Below are positions 1-6,966 of a stretch of 64,000 bases of DNA, piece after piece. Each line of letters starts with the position of its first letter. Position 1 is the first letter of the stretch. Source of the stretch: a virus; IMG/VR virus record IMGVR_UViG_3300021963_008220, positions 62,001 through 126,000 of that record. The stretch is one strand, 5' to 3'. The notes beneath the pieces are model-generated. The model was not told where the DNA came from. It was given only the letters and a program-made list of their open reading frames with translations, and searched no databases. The translations under genes and the position numbers were made by a program.

Positions 1-248
1 ATTGCAGGGGAATTGCGATCCCAAACGTGGATAGCTGCGTGTGAAGTTGCTAAGGTAACAGTTCCAGTGATTCCCTCGTTTCCTGGTTCATCAACGTAAA
101 TGGATGAGGGTCCGGCGACAACAACCATTCTCACTTTTTCGACTAGTCTTTTAAGCCAGTCATTTAAAAATTCTTCCTCTTTAGGAGGTAAGCTCACGTA
201 TCCTTTAACAATTAAATGTAGGTGGTTAGGCAAGAATGGTTCTTTCAT
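1..248 (-). CDS. S-adenosylmethionine decarboxylase (SpeD)-like protein, partial
   Basis: An open frame runs leftwards from an ATG at 248 off the window edge (82 codons visible). The visible protein starts MKEPFLPNHLHLIVKGYVS and has a stretch reading GITGTVTLATSHAAIHVWD. The S-H-x-x-I-H-x-W pattern resembles the SpeD/AdoMetDC active-site region (S-H-[IL]-x-x-H-T-W-P-E), where the serine becomes the pyruvoyl cofactor; that part is family knowledge. If correct, it would decarboxylate S-adenosylmethionine for polyamine synthesis. The TATATATT element at 269-276 lies 20 nt upstream of the ATG, the class-B promoter spacing. The C-terminus is missing, so function is tentative; the frame itself is convincing. 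Confidence 0.55.
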   Translation of the reverse strand, partial: MKEPFLPNHLHLIVKGYVSLPPKEEEFLNDWLKRLVEKVRMVVVAGPSSIYVDEPGNEGITGTVTLATSHAAIHVWDRNSPA

Positions 249-268
249 ATATTCTATTTTTTTTATCG

Positions 269-276
269 TATATATT
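269..276 (-). promoter_or_regulatory. Class-B late-type promoter element, variant AATATATA
   Basis: Reads AATATATA on the minus strand, 20 nt before the ATG at 248. It differs from the GATATATA form in the first base only. Spacing matches the 19-20 nt group found before genes at 2800, 3699, 8638 and 46243. Confidence 0.4.
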
Positions 277-279
277 AAA

Positions 280-1605
280 TTAGAACCAATTTTTAGGATT
301 CCATTTAGATTTACTAGCTTCATTAGCAGCTCTATTAAGTTCGTCCTGTGCAGCTCTTGCCTGTCTGTCTAGTTCTTCTTGTGCAGCTCTTGCTTGTCTG
401 TCTAGTTCTCTTTGTGCTGCTTCCGCAGCTTCTTGAGTTTCTCTAGCTTTTCTGTCAAATTCTCTCTGAGCAGCTTCTGCAGCTTCCTTAGCTTGTCTAT
501 CCAATTCTCTCTGAGCAGCTTCCGCAGCTTCTTGAGTTTCTCTAGCTTTTCTGTCAAATTCTCTCTGAGCAGCTTCTGCAGCTTCTTTAGCCTCTTGGGC
601 TTGTTTATCTAATTCTCTCTGAGCAGCTTCTGCTTGTTCTTTTGCAATTCTCTCAGCTTCACCATTTGCAATTGCATTACCTAAATCGATAGCTGGGTTT
701 AAATCAAGATTAACATCAATATCAGCATCAAGACCAACTAATAAAGCTGCCTCTCCGCTAATTCCGATACTAACTTCTCCATCATTATATGTTGCATGGC
801 CTTCACCTTCTGCACCAACTTGTAATCCTACACTAGCTCCTACTTCTCCACTTGCTTCTGCACCTCCGATAGGAGTATCTACACCAACGCTTCCCCCCGC
901 TTCGACACCTACGCTAGCTCCTGCCATTGCACCACCTGAAGCTGATACACCATGTTCTCCTACTGAAGCATCAGCATGAACACCAGCGTGAGCTTCTGCA
1001 TAAGCACCTGCGTGTCCTTCTGCATTTGCTTCCACTGCTACTTCTCCTATTGGGGTATCGATACCAGCTTTGCCGTTTGCTTCTCCGCTTGCTTCTACTT
1101 CCACTCTAGCTTCAACGCTTGCTCCGACTCCGATTTTAGCATCCGAACCATCCCATCCTGCTTCAGCGTGAGCTTCTGCACTTGCATCTGCACTTGCATG
1201 AGCTTCTGCATGAGCATCTACTTCTGCACCTATACTTACCCCGCCACCTAAATCTTGGTTAGCGTGTGCTTCCGCGTTTGCTTCGGCGTTAACTTCAGCA
1301 TGTACATTAGCTTCTGCCGATGCGGAAGCCATTGTTCCGTCGATACCTGCTTCTGCATGTGCGCTTGCACTTGCACTTGCATCGTAAGATGCGTTTGCAC
1401 TTGCACCTACTTCTTCATTTCCAGTTTGAGCAGAAACGCTATCATTAACTTCTACTGAAGCACTAGCACCTGCGCTAACCTCTTCTGTATTATTAACTGG
1501 TTTAGCAGCCTCCCATGATGCCCATGGGTTAACTGGTTTAGGAGTATTATCCATCTCATGATGAGCATTCCATGGATTGTGATGATTTTTGTTTTCTTTT
1601 GACAT
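280..1605 (-). CDS. Ala-rich low-complexity protein with C-terminal hendecad coiled-coil repeats
   Basis: 441 aa. Residues 1-35 are polar and contain two NPW motifs. Residues about 40-310 are a repeat field dominated by alternating Ala with Glu, His, Ser or Asn (for example AHAEAHASADASAEA), interspersed with a recurring DTPIG motif. Residues about 325-430 are 11-residue repeats of the type EAAEAAQRE(L/F)DR(Q/K)A, predicted to be a long helical coiled coil. The DNA under this part repeats with a 99-nt period. It ends KNWF and stops with TAA. No catalytic motif is visible. Its position next to fibre and lysis genes suggests a virion or fibre-associated structural role, but this is inference. 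Confidence 0.7.
   Translation of the reverse strand: MSKENKNHHNPWNAHHEMDNTPKPVNPWASWEAAKPVNNTEEVSAGASASVEVNDSVSAQTGNEEVGASANASYDASASASAHAEAGIDGTMASASAEANVHAEVNAEANAEAHANQDLGGGVSIGAEVDAHAEAHASADASAEAHAEAGWDGSDAKIGVGASVEARVEVEASGEANGKAGIDTPIGEVAVEANAEGHAGAYAEAHAGVHADASVGEHGVSASGGAMAGASVGVEAGGSVGVDTPIGGAEASGEVGASVGLQVGAEGEGHATYNDGEVSIGISGEAALLVGLDADIDVNLDLNPAIDLGNAIANGEAERIAKEQAEAAQRELDKQAQEAKEAAEAAQREFDRKARETQEAAEAAQRELDRQAKEAAEAAQREFDRKARETQEAAEAAQRELDRQARAAQEELDRQARAAQDELNRAANEASKSKWNPKNWF
421..618 (-). repeat. 99-nt tandem repeat inside the Ala-rich protein gene
   Basis: Two nearly identical copies start at 421 and 520 (period 99 nt, 33 codons, three hendecads). They encode the C-terminal coiled-coil repeats. 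Further, more diverged units flank them. The near-identity suggests recent duplication or ongoing unequal exchange. Confidence 0.8.
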
Positions 1606-1621
1606 GATTTATTTATTTATT

Positions 1622-1921
1622 TTATTTTGTTTTTAATTCTTCGATTGCATCCTCACAATACTTATCTCTCTGATCCTGTAGGTAGTTTATTCTGCCCAGC
1701 ATGATTGCTTTATCTTCCTTCACTGTCTGCTCTATGTAAGCTTTTTGTTCCTCGTATAGTTTTTGCCAATATGCTACTCGCTCTTCCATCATTTTACCTT
1801 GGTACCAAATTATACCAACCATAGCTATAATGGTGAATGATTGTTCTTTGAGTTTTGAAAGAAATGTATCAGCAAATCCATTCATTGGACTTTGTTGATT
1901 TTGCGGTTCTTTTTTTTCCAT
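1622..1921 (-). CDS. Small protein with one membrane segment and helical C-terminus
   Basis: 99 aa. A hydrophobic stretch at about residues 30-41 (FTIIAMVGIIWY) follows a basic segment, then a long charged, probably coiled-coil region rich in Glu, Lys and Gln. One membrane-spanning helix plus a charged tail between an endolysin and a fibre gene would fit a spanin- or holin-accessory-like role, but no family is recognised. Directly upstream of the 441-aa repeat protein gene on the same strand. Confidence 0.6.
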   Translation of the reverse strand: MEKKEPQNQQSPMNGFADTFLSKLKEQSFTIIAMVGIIWYQGKMMEERVAYWQKLYEEQKAYIEQTVKEDKAIMLGRINYLQDQRDKYCEDAIEELKTK

Positions 1922-1948
1922 GTTGTTAATTTATTTTTTTATACGAAT

Positions 1949-2800
1949 CTAGAATCCGTTAGTTGTATTATTGTAGAAAACCAAACCCGTTACATTTGTT
2001 GTTTTTGTTATAGTTGATGTTGAGAAACTAAATGTCATTACATCTCCACCGCTTAATTCCCCAAATTGTATTCTGATTGGATAATAGGTACCAGCAGTTA
2101 ATCCAATAGACCCAGATTTTTCTAAGGTTCCATGAAGACCTCCATTGTTAACTGTAGAGTTTCCTGTGGTAAAACCTGTCTGTGCATTTGAACCTATCCA
2201 CACATAGGACGCATCATCAGATGATGTGAAAAAAGTATATGTTTCGGAAGTTGTTGGCTTAAAATACCCTAACCATTGACAACTGAAATTCTCACCGTCA
2301 TCTTGAGCTGGTTCAAATATAGAAGTGGTTTGTACTGAAGTTGCAGGATTACCCCCGACTGACGCAGGGGTTGCAGTTGCAAAGAAACTAACGTTATCTG
2401 CAAAATAGCCAGTATAAGTCGTCTTATATAAACCAGCAATAAGTGGATCTGTATATGATGCCCAATACCCATTCGCGCTCAGCCAAGATAAAGCAGTTCC
2501 AGCATTAACAAATCCCTGATTAAATAGACCATTACACAACGAAAGAAAGCTTGCTTCCGTTTTTAATGCACTTCTCCAGAATCCTATTGTTGGCGCAGGT
2601 ACGACATACGAGTTTTGCCCAGCTGTTCTAGCTCCAGATGTGTGACATATAACATAACCAGGATCCTCATCCGGACCTTTCCACCACGTGAGTCCTGCAC
2701 CATAATCAGCAGCGGTTGCACCTGCTGCTATATAGCCAACCTGTGTTGTTCCGGTTACTCCTGTTCCTGAGTTGTATGCGAATGTTCTAACTGTTGCCAA
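1949..2800 (-). CDS. PA14/GLEYA-like domain protein, probable tail fibre or adhesin
   Basis: 283 aa. The C-terminal half (about residues 155-275) has the pattern of a PA14/GLEYA-type beta-barrel: a W-x-G-Y-F-K-P segment, TYTFFTSSDDASYVWIG, and a later YYPIRIQFGE. Such domains bind sugars. The N-terminal half is Gly/Ala/Thr-rich. A lectin-like domain next to the lysis genes suggests a fibre or other surface-binding virion protein. The gene ends in TAG with a second in-frame stop five codons later. A GATATATA element lies 19 nt before the ATG. Confidence 0.65.
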   Translation of the reverse strand: MATVRTFAYNSGTGVTGTTQVGYIAAGATAADYGAGLTWWKGPDEDPGYVICHTSGARTAGQNSYVVPAPTIGFWRSALKTEASFLSLCNGLFNQGFVNAGTALSWLSANGYWASYTDPLIAGLYKTTYTGYFADNVSFFATATPASVGGNPATSVQTTSIFEPAQDDGENFSCQWLGYFKPTTSETYTFFTSSDDASYVWIGSNAQTGFTTGNSTVNNGGLHGTLEKSGSIGLTAGTYYPIRIQFGELSGGDVMTFSFSTSTITKTTNVTGLVFYNNTTNGF

Positions 2801-2819
2801 TTTAGTGGGTTTTTAGAAC

Positions 2820-2827
2820 TATATATC
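2820..2827 (-). promoter_or_regulatory. Class-B late-type promoter GATATATA
   Basis: GATATATA on the minus strand, 19 nt upstream of the fibre gene ATG at 2800. Confidence 0.6.
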
Positions 2828-2836
2828 GCTCATAAA

Positions 2837-2860
2837 AAAGGCCTAGTAACCTAGGCCTTT
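2837..2860 (-). terminator. Rho-independent terminator after the endolysin gene
   Basis: Perfect 10-bp stem AAAGGCCTAG/CTAGGCCTTT with a 4-nt loop. Read on the minus strand it is followed by a T-run, so it ends the endolysin transcript just before the fibre promoter. Confidence 0.8.
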
Positions 2861-2880
2861 TGATTCAATTAGGAAACTTA

Positions 2881-3699
2881 TTATGCTAAAAGTGAATAGA
2901 ATTCTTTGAAGTGCTTAATTCTGTCTTCTAATCCGATAGTTCCCCCGTTTACTCTTTTCGTAACTGCGGTAACTGTAGCAACGTCTGCTCCTCTATCACA
3001 AATAGCCCAAAGGTTATTATTATTGAAGAAGAAAGCTGCCGACATTAAAGGGTATTTAGTAGCAACTAAATCAGGGTTTGCTAAGATGTCATCATCAACA
3101 AATTTATCGAAAGAAGAGTAGTTTGATTTACCCGTTAATTGGATATATCCTCTACCTCTGAATTTGAATCCTTCTCCCGATGCTTCGTCTCCGTTGCCCA
3201 TTCTAGAAGAATAAACTCTGTTAGCAATCTTCTGTGGATTTCTTGCATAAGATTCGTTTAGTGCTCCTGGGAAATATTTAGGGAAGATCTTTTTAAGACC
3301 ATCTGCAGAGTAATTCAAGTTTTCAGATACTGCTTTGAAGTTTCCTGACTCGTGTCCACACTGAGCTAAAAAGTGTGCTAATCTTAATGTGTTAGTGATG
3401 TTGAATTTAGCTGCTGTATCTGGGATTTGTGCAATAACTGAATCCGGGATGTGTCCTCTTAAAGCATCTAGTTTAAAAGCTGAAGGTGGAATAGCTACTG
3501 GTGCTGCTACTGGAGCAGAGCCAAACATCTTAGCCCAAGTACCATCTCCTACAACTCCATCTGCTGTTAGACCGTTGGCTGCTTGCCATGCTTTTACTTT
3601 TGCTTCTGTACCTGGTCCAAAAGCACCATCGGCTGTTAAGCCTAATTTTTCTTGGAGCTTTTTTACATCGTCTCCTTTAGATCCATTCTTTAGTAACAT
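2881..3699 (-). CDS. Endolysin: peptidoglycan-binding domain plus GH19 chitinase-like domain
   Basis: 272 aa from the ATG at 3699. Residues 1-55 form a PG_binding_1 repeat (GDDVKKLQEKLGL, DGVVGDGTWAKMFG). Residues about 75-272 match the glycoside hydrolase family 19 fold: LRLAHFLAQCGHESGNF carries the expected catalytic Glu, followed by GEGFKFRGRGYIQLTGKSNY. It should cleave cell-wall glycan in the periplasm at lysis. A longer frame extends upstream to 3759, but the GATATATA element at 3720-3727 lies inside that extension and 20 nt before the 3699 ATG, so I take 3699 as the start. No signal peptide, so a holin is needed (see 45983). Confidence 0.9.
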   Translation of the reverse strand: MLLKNGSKGDDVKKLQEKLGLTADGAFGPGTEAKVKAWQAANGLTADGVVGDGTWAKMFGSAPVAAPVAIPPSAFKLDALRGHIPDSVIAQIPDTAAKFNITNTLRLAHFLAQCGHESGNFKAVSENLNYSADGLKKIFPKYFPGALNESYARNPQKIANRVYSSRMGNGDEASGEGFKFRGRGYIQLTGKSNYSSFDKFVDDDILANPDLVATKYPLMSAAFFFNNNNLWAICDRGADVATVTAVTKRVNGGTIGLEDRIKHFKEFYSLLA

Positions 3700-3719
3700 A
3701 GTTTTTTTGGTTTTTGTTT

Positions 3720-3727
3720 TATATATC
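3720..3727 (-). promoter_or_regulatory. Class-B late-type promoter GATATATA
   Basis: GATATATA on the minus strand, 20 nt before the endolysin ATG at 3699. It decides the start codon. Confidence 0.65.
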
Positions 3728-3737
3728 CTAGTTTTCA

Positions 3738-3769
3738 TTTTTTTTGACCGGGAGCTCACTTTACTTTTG
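3738..3769 (+). promoter_or_regulatory. Class-A promoter (T-run GACCG, 11 nt, TACTTTTG)
   Basis: T8 followed by GACCG ending at 3750, an 11-nt spacer, then TACTTTTG at 3762-3769, matching the Bacteroidetes TAnnTTTG element. Drives the exonuclease gene at 3811. Confidence 0.7.
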
Positions 3770-3810
3770 GAACAAATTAGGGCGGGATCCCATATAAACT
3801 AATAAACACC

Positions 3811-4488
3811 ATGATCTATATTTCAATTGATGTCGAAACAACTGGCCTAGAGAAAGACCGTTACCAGATTCTTTCAATAGGTGCCATTCTCGAGGATACC
3901 ACTAAGAAGCTTAGCTTCGAAGAGATTCCTAAGTTTCACGCAGCTATCCTGCACAACGAGATCACTGGTTCGCCCTTTGCGATCAACATGAATAAGAAGA
4001 TTATTGAAGCAGTTGCCCATTATCAAAGTGCTCAGGATCAGGACGAGAAAAATGATCTTGTGCAAATGACGGGTATGCAATTCTATCAGGAGGATCAGGT
4101 TGTTGAGGCTTTCTACAGATGGCTTTATGATAATGATGCTGTCGAGAAGATGGGTATCGATCCAGGACAAATGGTTGTTAGAGGAGAAAACGGAAAGATT
4201 TACCCGATGCTTAATAAAAATGTAAAACCAGCTACAATTAACGTGGCAGGTAAAAACTTCGCTTCGTTTGACAAACACTTCTTAGAGAGATTACCTAGAT
4301 GGCAGCAGGTTATCAGAGTGAGACAGCGTATTATAGATCCTTCGGTCATATTTACAAACTGGAATGAAGATAAAGCAATGCCTTCCTTATTTGAATGCAA
4401 ACAGAGAGCTAAGATTGAAGGTGTAGTAACACACGATGCTTTAGAAGATGCGTGGGACGTTATACAACTGCTAAGAACACAATATTAA
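3811..4488 (+). CDS. DEDDh-family 3'-5' exonuclease
   Basis: 225 aa. Exo I motif SIDVETTGLEKD at residues 5-16, a central NVAGKNFASFDKHFLERL segment (Exo II type, D in SFD), and a C-terminal THDALEDAWDVI (H and D of Exo III, DEDDh type). The RNase T/DnaQ/oligoribonuclease family degrades DNA or RNA from 3' ends with two metal ions. A phage copy could trim tRNAs, degrade host nucleic acid or proofread; the sequence does not decide. First gene after a class-A promoter, with a tRNA-like gene directly behind it. Confidence 0.85.
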   Translation: MIYISIDVETTGLEKDRYQILSIGAILEDTTKKLSFEEIPKFHAAILHNEITGSPFAINMNKKIIEAVAHYQSAQDQDEKNDLVQMTGMQFYQEDQVVEAFYRWLYDNDAVEKMGIDPGQMVVRGENGKIYPMLNKNVKPATINVAGKNFASFDKHFLERLPRWQQVIRVRQRIIDPSVIFTNWNEDKAMPSLFECKQRAKIEGVVTHDALEDAWDVIQLLRTQY

Positions 4489-4495
4489 AAACATC

Positions 4496-4565
4496 AGCCG
4501 TGGGGCGTGTGGGATAACGCACCCGATCACAAGGGAGAGAGTAGGTTCGAGTCCTGTCACGGCTA
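4496..4565 (+). tRNA. tRNA-like gene with shortened anticodon arm (possible CAC anticodon)
   Basis: Seven-bp acceptor AGCCGTG/CACGGCT, D arm GCGT/ACGC with an 8-nt loop containing GGG, and T arm with TTCGAGT loop are all normal; discriminator A at 565, no encoded CCA. The anticodon arm is only 14 nt: a 3-bp CCC/GGG stem (522-524/533-535) and an 8-nt loop GATCACAA. If the U before CAC acts as U33, the anticodon would be CAC (Val). Variable loop is 5 nt. Starts 8 nt after the exonuclease stop, so probably cotranscribed with it. Confidence 0.6.
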
Positions 4566-4582
4566 CTAATAAATAACAGAAA

Positions 4583-4774
4583 ATGGAAAAGTTCAAAATA
4601 GAAGAGATCAGAGAAAAAATGGAATCCCGCAGGAAAGAGCTCAATCTGAAGTGGGAAGGATGGGAAGAGAACGAAAGAGAACGTCAAAGCGGGGGTATTT
4701 TAATAGTTGCAGCCATTCTAGCAACTATCATTACAATCTCAGGAATACTGATATACATTTTATCTGGTCTATAA
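4583..4774 (+). CDS. Small single-span membrane protein
   Basis: 63 aa. Residues 1-36 are strongly charged and helical (EEIREKMESRRKELNLKWEG), followed by one hydrophobic helix (ILIVAAILATIITISGILIYIL) up to the C-terminus. A tail-anchored topology is likely. No family recognised. Follows the tRNA-like gene in the same transcription unit. Confidence 0.65.
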   Translation: MEKFKIEEIREKMESRRKELNLKWEGWEENERERQSGGILIVAAILATIITISGILIYILSGL

Positions 4775-4787
4775 AAAACAAAACGAC

Positions 4788-4973
4788 ATGGGATTTTTAA
4801 CAAACATGATTAGCGCTACAATTAAGACAGCACTTACTCCAATAGCAGTAGTGAAAGATGTAGTTAATGTAGCTACGGGAGAAGATGCTGATGCTACAAA
4901 AAAATTACTAAGCAGTGCAGCTGAGGATGTATCTGATGCTGGAGACGATTTAGGAGACGGAGAATTACTTTAA
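4788..4973 (+). CDS. Small hypothetical protein
   Basis: 61 aa, starts MGFLTNMISATIKTALTPIA and becomes acidic toward the end (DVSDAGDDLGDGELL). Resembles small phage and bacterial proteins with an amphipathic N-terminal helix and a V-x-D-V-x-N-x-A-T-G-E segment, but I cannot name a function. Located 13 nt after the small membrane protein gene. Confidence 0.6.
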   Translation: MGFLTNMISATIKTALTPIAVVKDVVNVATGEDADATKKLLSSAAEDVSDAGDDLGDGELL

Positions 4974-4990
4974 GATTTTTTTCATATAAA

Positions 4991-5022
4991 TTTTTTTTAC
5001 CCGGGTTGTGGTCATATATTTG
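4991..5022 (+). promoter_or_regulatory. Class-A promoter (T8 ACCCG, 11 nt, TATATTTG)
   Basis: T8-ACCCG ending at 5003, 11 nt, TATATTTG at 5015-5022. Upstream of the exported protein gene at 5060. Confidence 0.75.
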
Positions 5023-5059
5023 AGATGTAATTAAAATACAAACCAAAATAAAAAAAGTT

Positions 5060-5608
5060 ATGAAAAAGTTAATCGCAATCGCAGCAATCGTTATCGCATC
5101 AGTAACCACTGCACAGGTAAAAGCTCAAACCCCAATAGAGAAAATTTGCAATTCTATAGATACTTTCATGAAAGCTCAGCATCCGGAGTATGCTAAGATT
5201 GAGAGATATAAAGTATCAGAAATCAAGCTAAATAAAGTGGTCACTAAATCAGAAGATGGTAAAATAGATACATTATTACATCCTGAGGCTGTCTTCGAAA
5301 AGGGAAAAGAACCACTTGGTGTTAATGTGGAGGGACCGTTCGTTACTTTAGAAGAATACTATAATTATAAATTTTCTTCTTATCTTATGCCTTACGTAGC
5401 CCCCGTAGACTATCATAATAATTCAGATAAACTGTATCTAAAGTTTGTGGGAGACATCGATAGCGAAAAGAATAAAGATTATGAATATGATTTATACAGC
5501 TTCTCAGTAATCGAAAAGGACGGAGCTAAATACTTTATTCTAATTCAAGATTATCAGGTTCGTCCGACATTGGAATCAGTTAGGAAAGAGATGTTAGAGC
5601 AGAACTAA
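5060..5608 (+). CDS. Exported protein of unknown function
   Basis: 182 aa. Signal peptide: MKK, then a hydrophobic core (LIAIAAIVIASVTTA) and an A-x-A type end before QTPIEK. The mature part has no recognised domain; it is mixed alpha/beta with many Tyr and Lys. Own class-A promoter and own terminator, so a single-gene unit. Likely acts in the host periplasm. Confidence 0.75.
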   Translation: MKKLIAIAAIVIASVTTAQVKAQTPIEKICNSIDTFMKAQHPEYAKIERYKVSEIKLNKVVTKSEDGKIDTLLHPEAVFEKGKEPLGVNVEGPFVTLEEYYNYKFSSYLMPYVAPVDYHNNSDKLYLKFVGDIDSEKNKDYEYDLYSFSVIEKDGAKYFILIQDYQVRPTLESVRKEMLEQN

Positions 5609-5622
5609 TAAATTCAACAAAC

Positions 5623-5660
5623 AAAAAAAAGATCAAAGTTTAAACTTTGATCTTTTTTTT
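5623..5660. terminator. Bidirectional terminator between convergent genes
   Basis: Inverted repeat AAAGATCAAAGTT/AACTTTGATCTTT flanked by A-run and T-run, between the exported protein gene (plus) and the OmpA-like gene (minus). Works in both directions. Confidence 0.85.
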
Positions 5661-5676
5661 GTATTATGTTTTTCTA

Positions 5677-6927
5677 TTATGATACCATTGAAGAGTTTAC
5701 TGTAATGTAAGCTACCTTGATAGTAACTTTCTGTGCTCTCTTCTTAACGGTGTTAATAAATGTAACAGTTTCGTCTTCTTTTCCTGTCTGCTTAACTAAG
5801 GATGTACCATCTACGTTCATAGTGATCTTTCTGAAAGTCTTTCTGGTTTTCTCGTCAGTTTCTGGAGATTTAGGTTGGATATCTCCTTCCTCGTCTGCAG
5901 TGATGGTGGTACCAGGGAAAGTAGGCTTAAGAAATTCAGCTACTGCTGCAGCTCTCAATTTGCAAAGTTCTTTATTTCTTTCTGGAGTACCTTCTTGAGA
6001 AGCTCCTCCTCTAATCGAAATTGATTTAGCTGTGGTTACGTTAGATAGTGCCTGCATAATTGAGTTTTTTCCCTCTTCCGTTAACTCTGCAGTGTTTACT
6101 TTGAAAAGAGGAAGGTCTTCCTGAACAACGATTGGCTTTAATTTTTCAGTAACAGTTGCTTTAGGACGAACGTAAGTTTCTACCTCCTTACTTTCATAAG
6201 CTTGTCCAGTGTTTTCTATTTTGGATGGATAATACAAAGCATATATTGCGTGTAGGTTTGTCTGAGGATTGGTAGCTGTTGAATCTTTCAGATTTTTGTT
6301 TTTCCAGGTTTCCTTGGTAACCGGATCTGCAAAATTAGGTGTAGATATCTGAGAATTTTTAACAGGGTCAGAAAATTTCCATTTCTTTAAATCCAGTGTT
6401 CCCTCTATAGTAACTGGCAAATACTGTCCAAGAAGACCAGATCCCTTTACAAAATCTCCATCCTCGTCTAGTTCGAATCTTTTCTTTTCCTTATTTACAT
6501 CTGGTATTTTTCCAACTGATTGGGGCTTTAAATTCTCCTTATTTGCTTTAGTTAAAAACTGGGCAAGACCTACTCTATCGCCCTTTTGGGTTTTAACCGC
6601 TCCCCCTCTTAAGTTGTCGTATTCGAATTGCTGTACATCTACATCCACAGAGTCTATCTGTGTTACGTCAGGGATACTTAGTTTTCCTAATACTACTCCT
6701 ATCTGACTTAAATCATCGGCAGTAAAATTAATACCCGCTTGAGATGCTAAGCTTTCTATTTCAGATAGTGCTTTTTTACCCGCAGCATCCATCCCGTTAC
6801 TTCCTAATGTGGTTTGTAGGTCAGAAAGATCTGTTAATTTTACCGCTTCGTAGATTGCGTCTCCGTAAACAAACTTGACGAAATCGCCAAAGTTTTCAAA
6901 TACTGGTCTGTTGTTTTCCATATTCAT
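5677..6927 (-). CDS. OmpA-like C-terminal domain protein, virion-associated candidate
   Basis: 416 aa. Residues about 280-395 resemble an OmpA-like peptidoglycan-binding domain: LPLFKVNTAELTEEGKNSI, SISIRGGASQEGTPERNKEL, then R-A-A-A-V-A-E-F-L. The family binds diaminopimelate of peptidoglycan. The N-terminus (FENFGDFVKFVYGDAIYEAV) weakly resembles the capsid-targeting-like peptide. No signal peptide. The domain in a class-B transcribed gene suggests a virion protein that touches the cell wall during infection; this is inference. Confidence 0.7.
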   Translation of the reverse strand: MNMENNRPVFENFGDFVKFVYGDAIYEAVKLTDLSDLQTTLGSNGMDAAGKKALSEIESLASQAGINFTADDLSQIGVVLGKLSIPDVTQIDSVDVDVQQFEYDNLRGGAVKTQKGDRVGLAQFLTKANKENLKPQSVGKIPDVNKEKKRFELDEDGDFVKGSGLLGQYLPVTIEGTLDLKKWKFSDPVKNSQISTPNFADPVTKETWKNKNLKDSTATNPQTNLHAIYALYYPSKIENTGQAYESKEVETYVRPKATVTEKLKPIVVQEDLPLFKVNTAELTEEGKNSIMQALSNVTTAKSISIRGGASQEGTPERNKELCKLRAAAVAEFLKPTFPGTTITADEEGDIQPKSPETDEKTRKTFRKITMNVDGTSLVKQTGKEDETVTFINTVKKRAQKVTIKVAYITVNSSMVS

Positions 6928-6953
6928 TTATTAGTTTTATGATTTGTTTTTGT

Positions 6954-6961
6954 TATATATC
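6954..6961 (-). promoter_or_regulatory. Class-B late-type promoter GATATATA
   Basis: GATATATA on the minus strand, 26 nt before the ATG at 6927 of the OmpA-like gene. Confidence 0.55.
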
Positions 6962-6966
6962 AGTTT

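Noticed and set aside
927-1458. Cys/Leu-rich plus-strand frames opposite the Ala-rich repeat gene
   Set aside because: They are antisense shadows of the Ala/Glu/His repeats and have no start context.
3700-3759. Longer start for the endolysin at 3759
   Set aside because: The extension is Lys/Arg-rich, unlike the family, and contains the GATATATA promoter.
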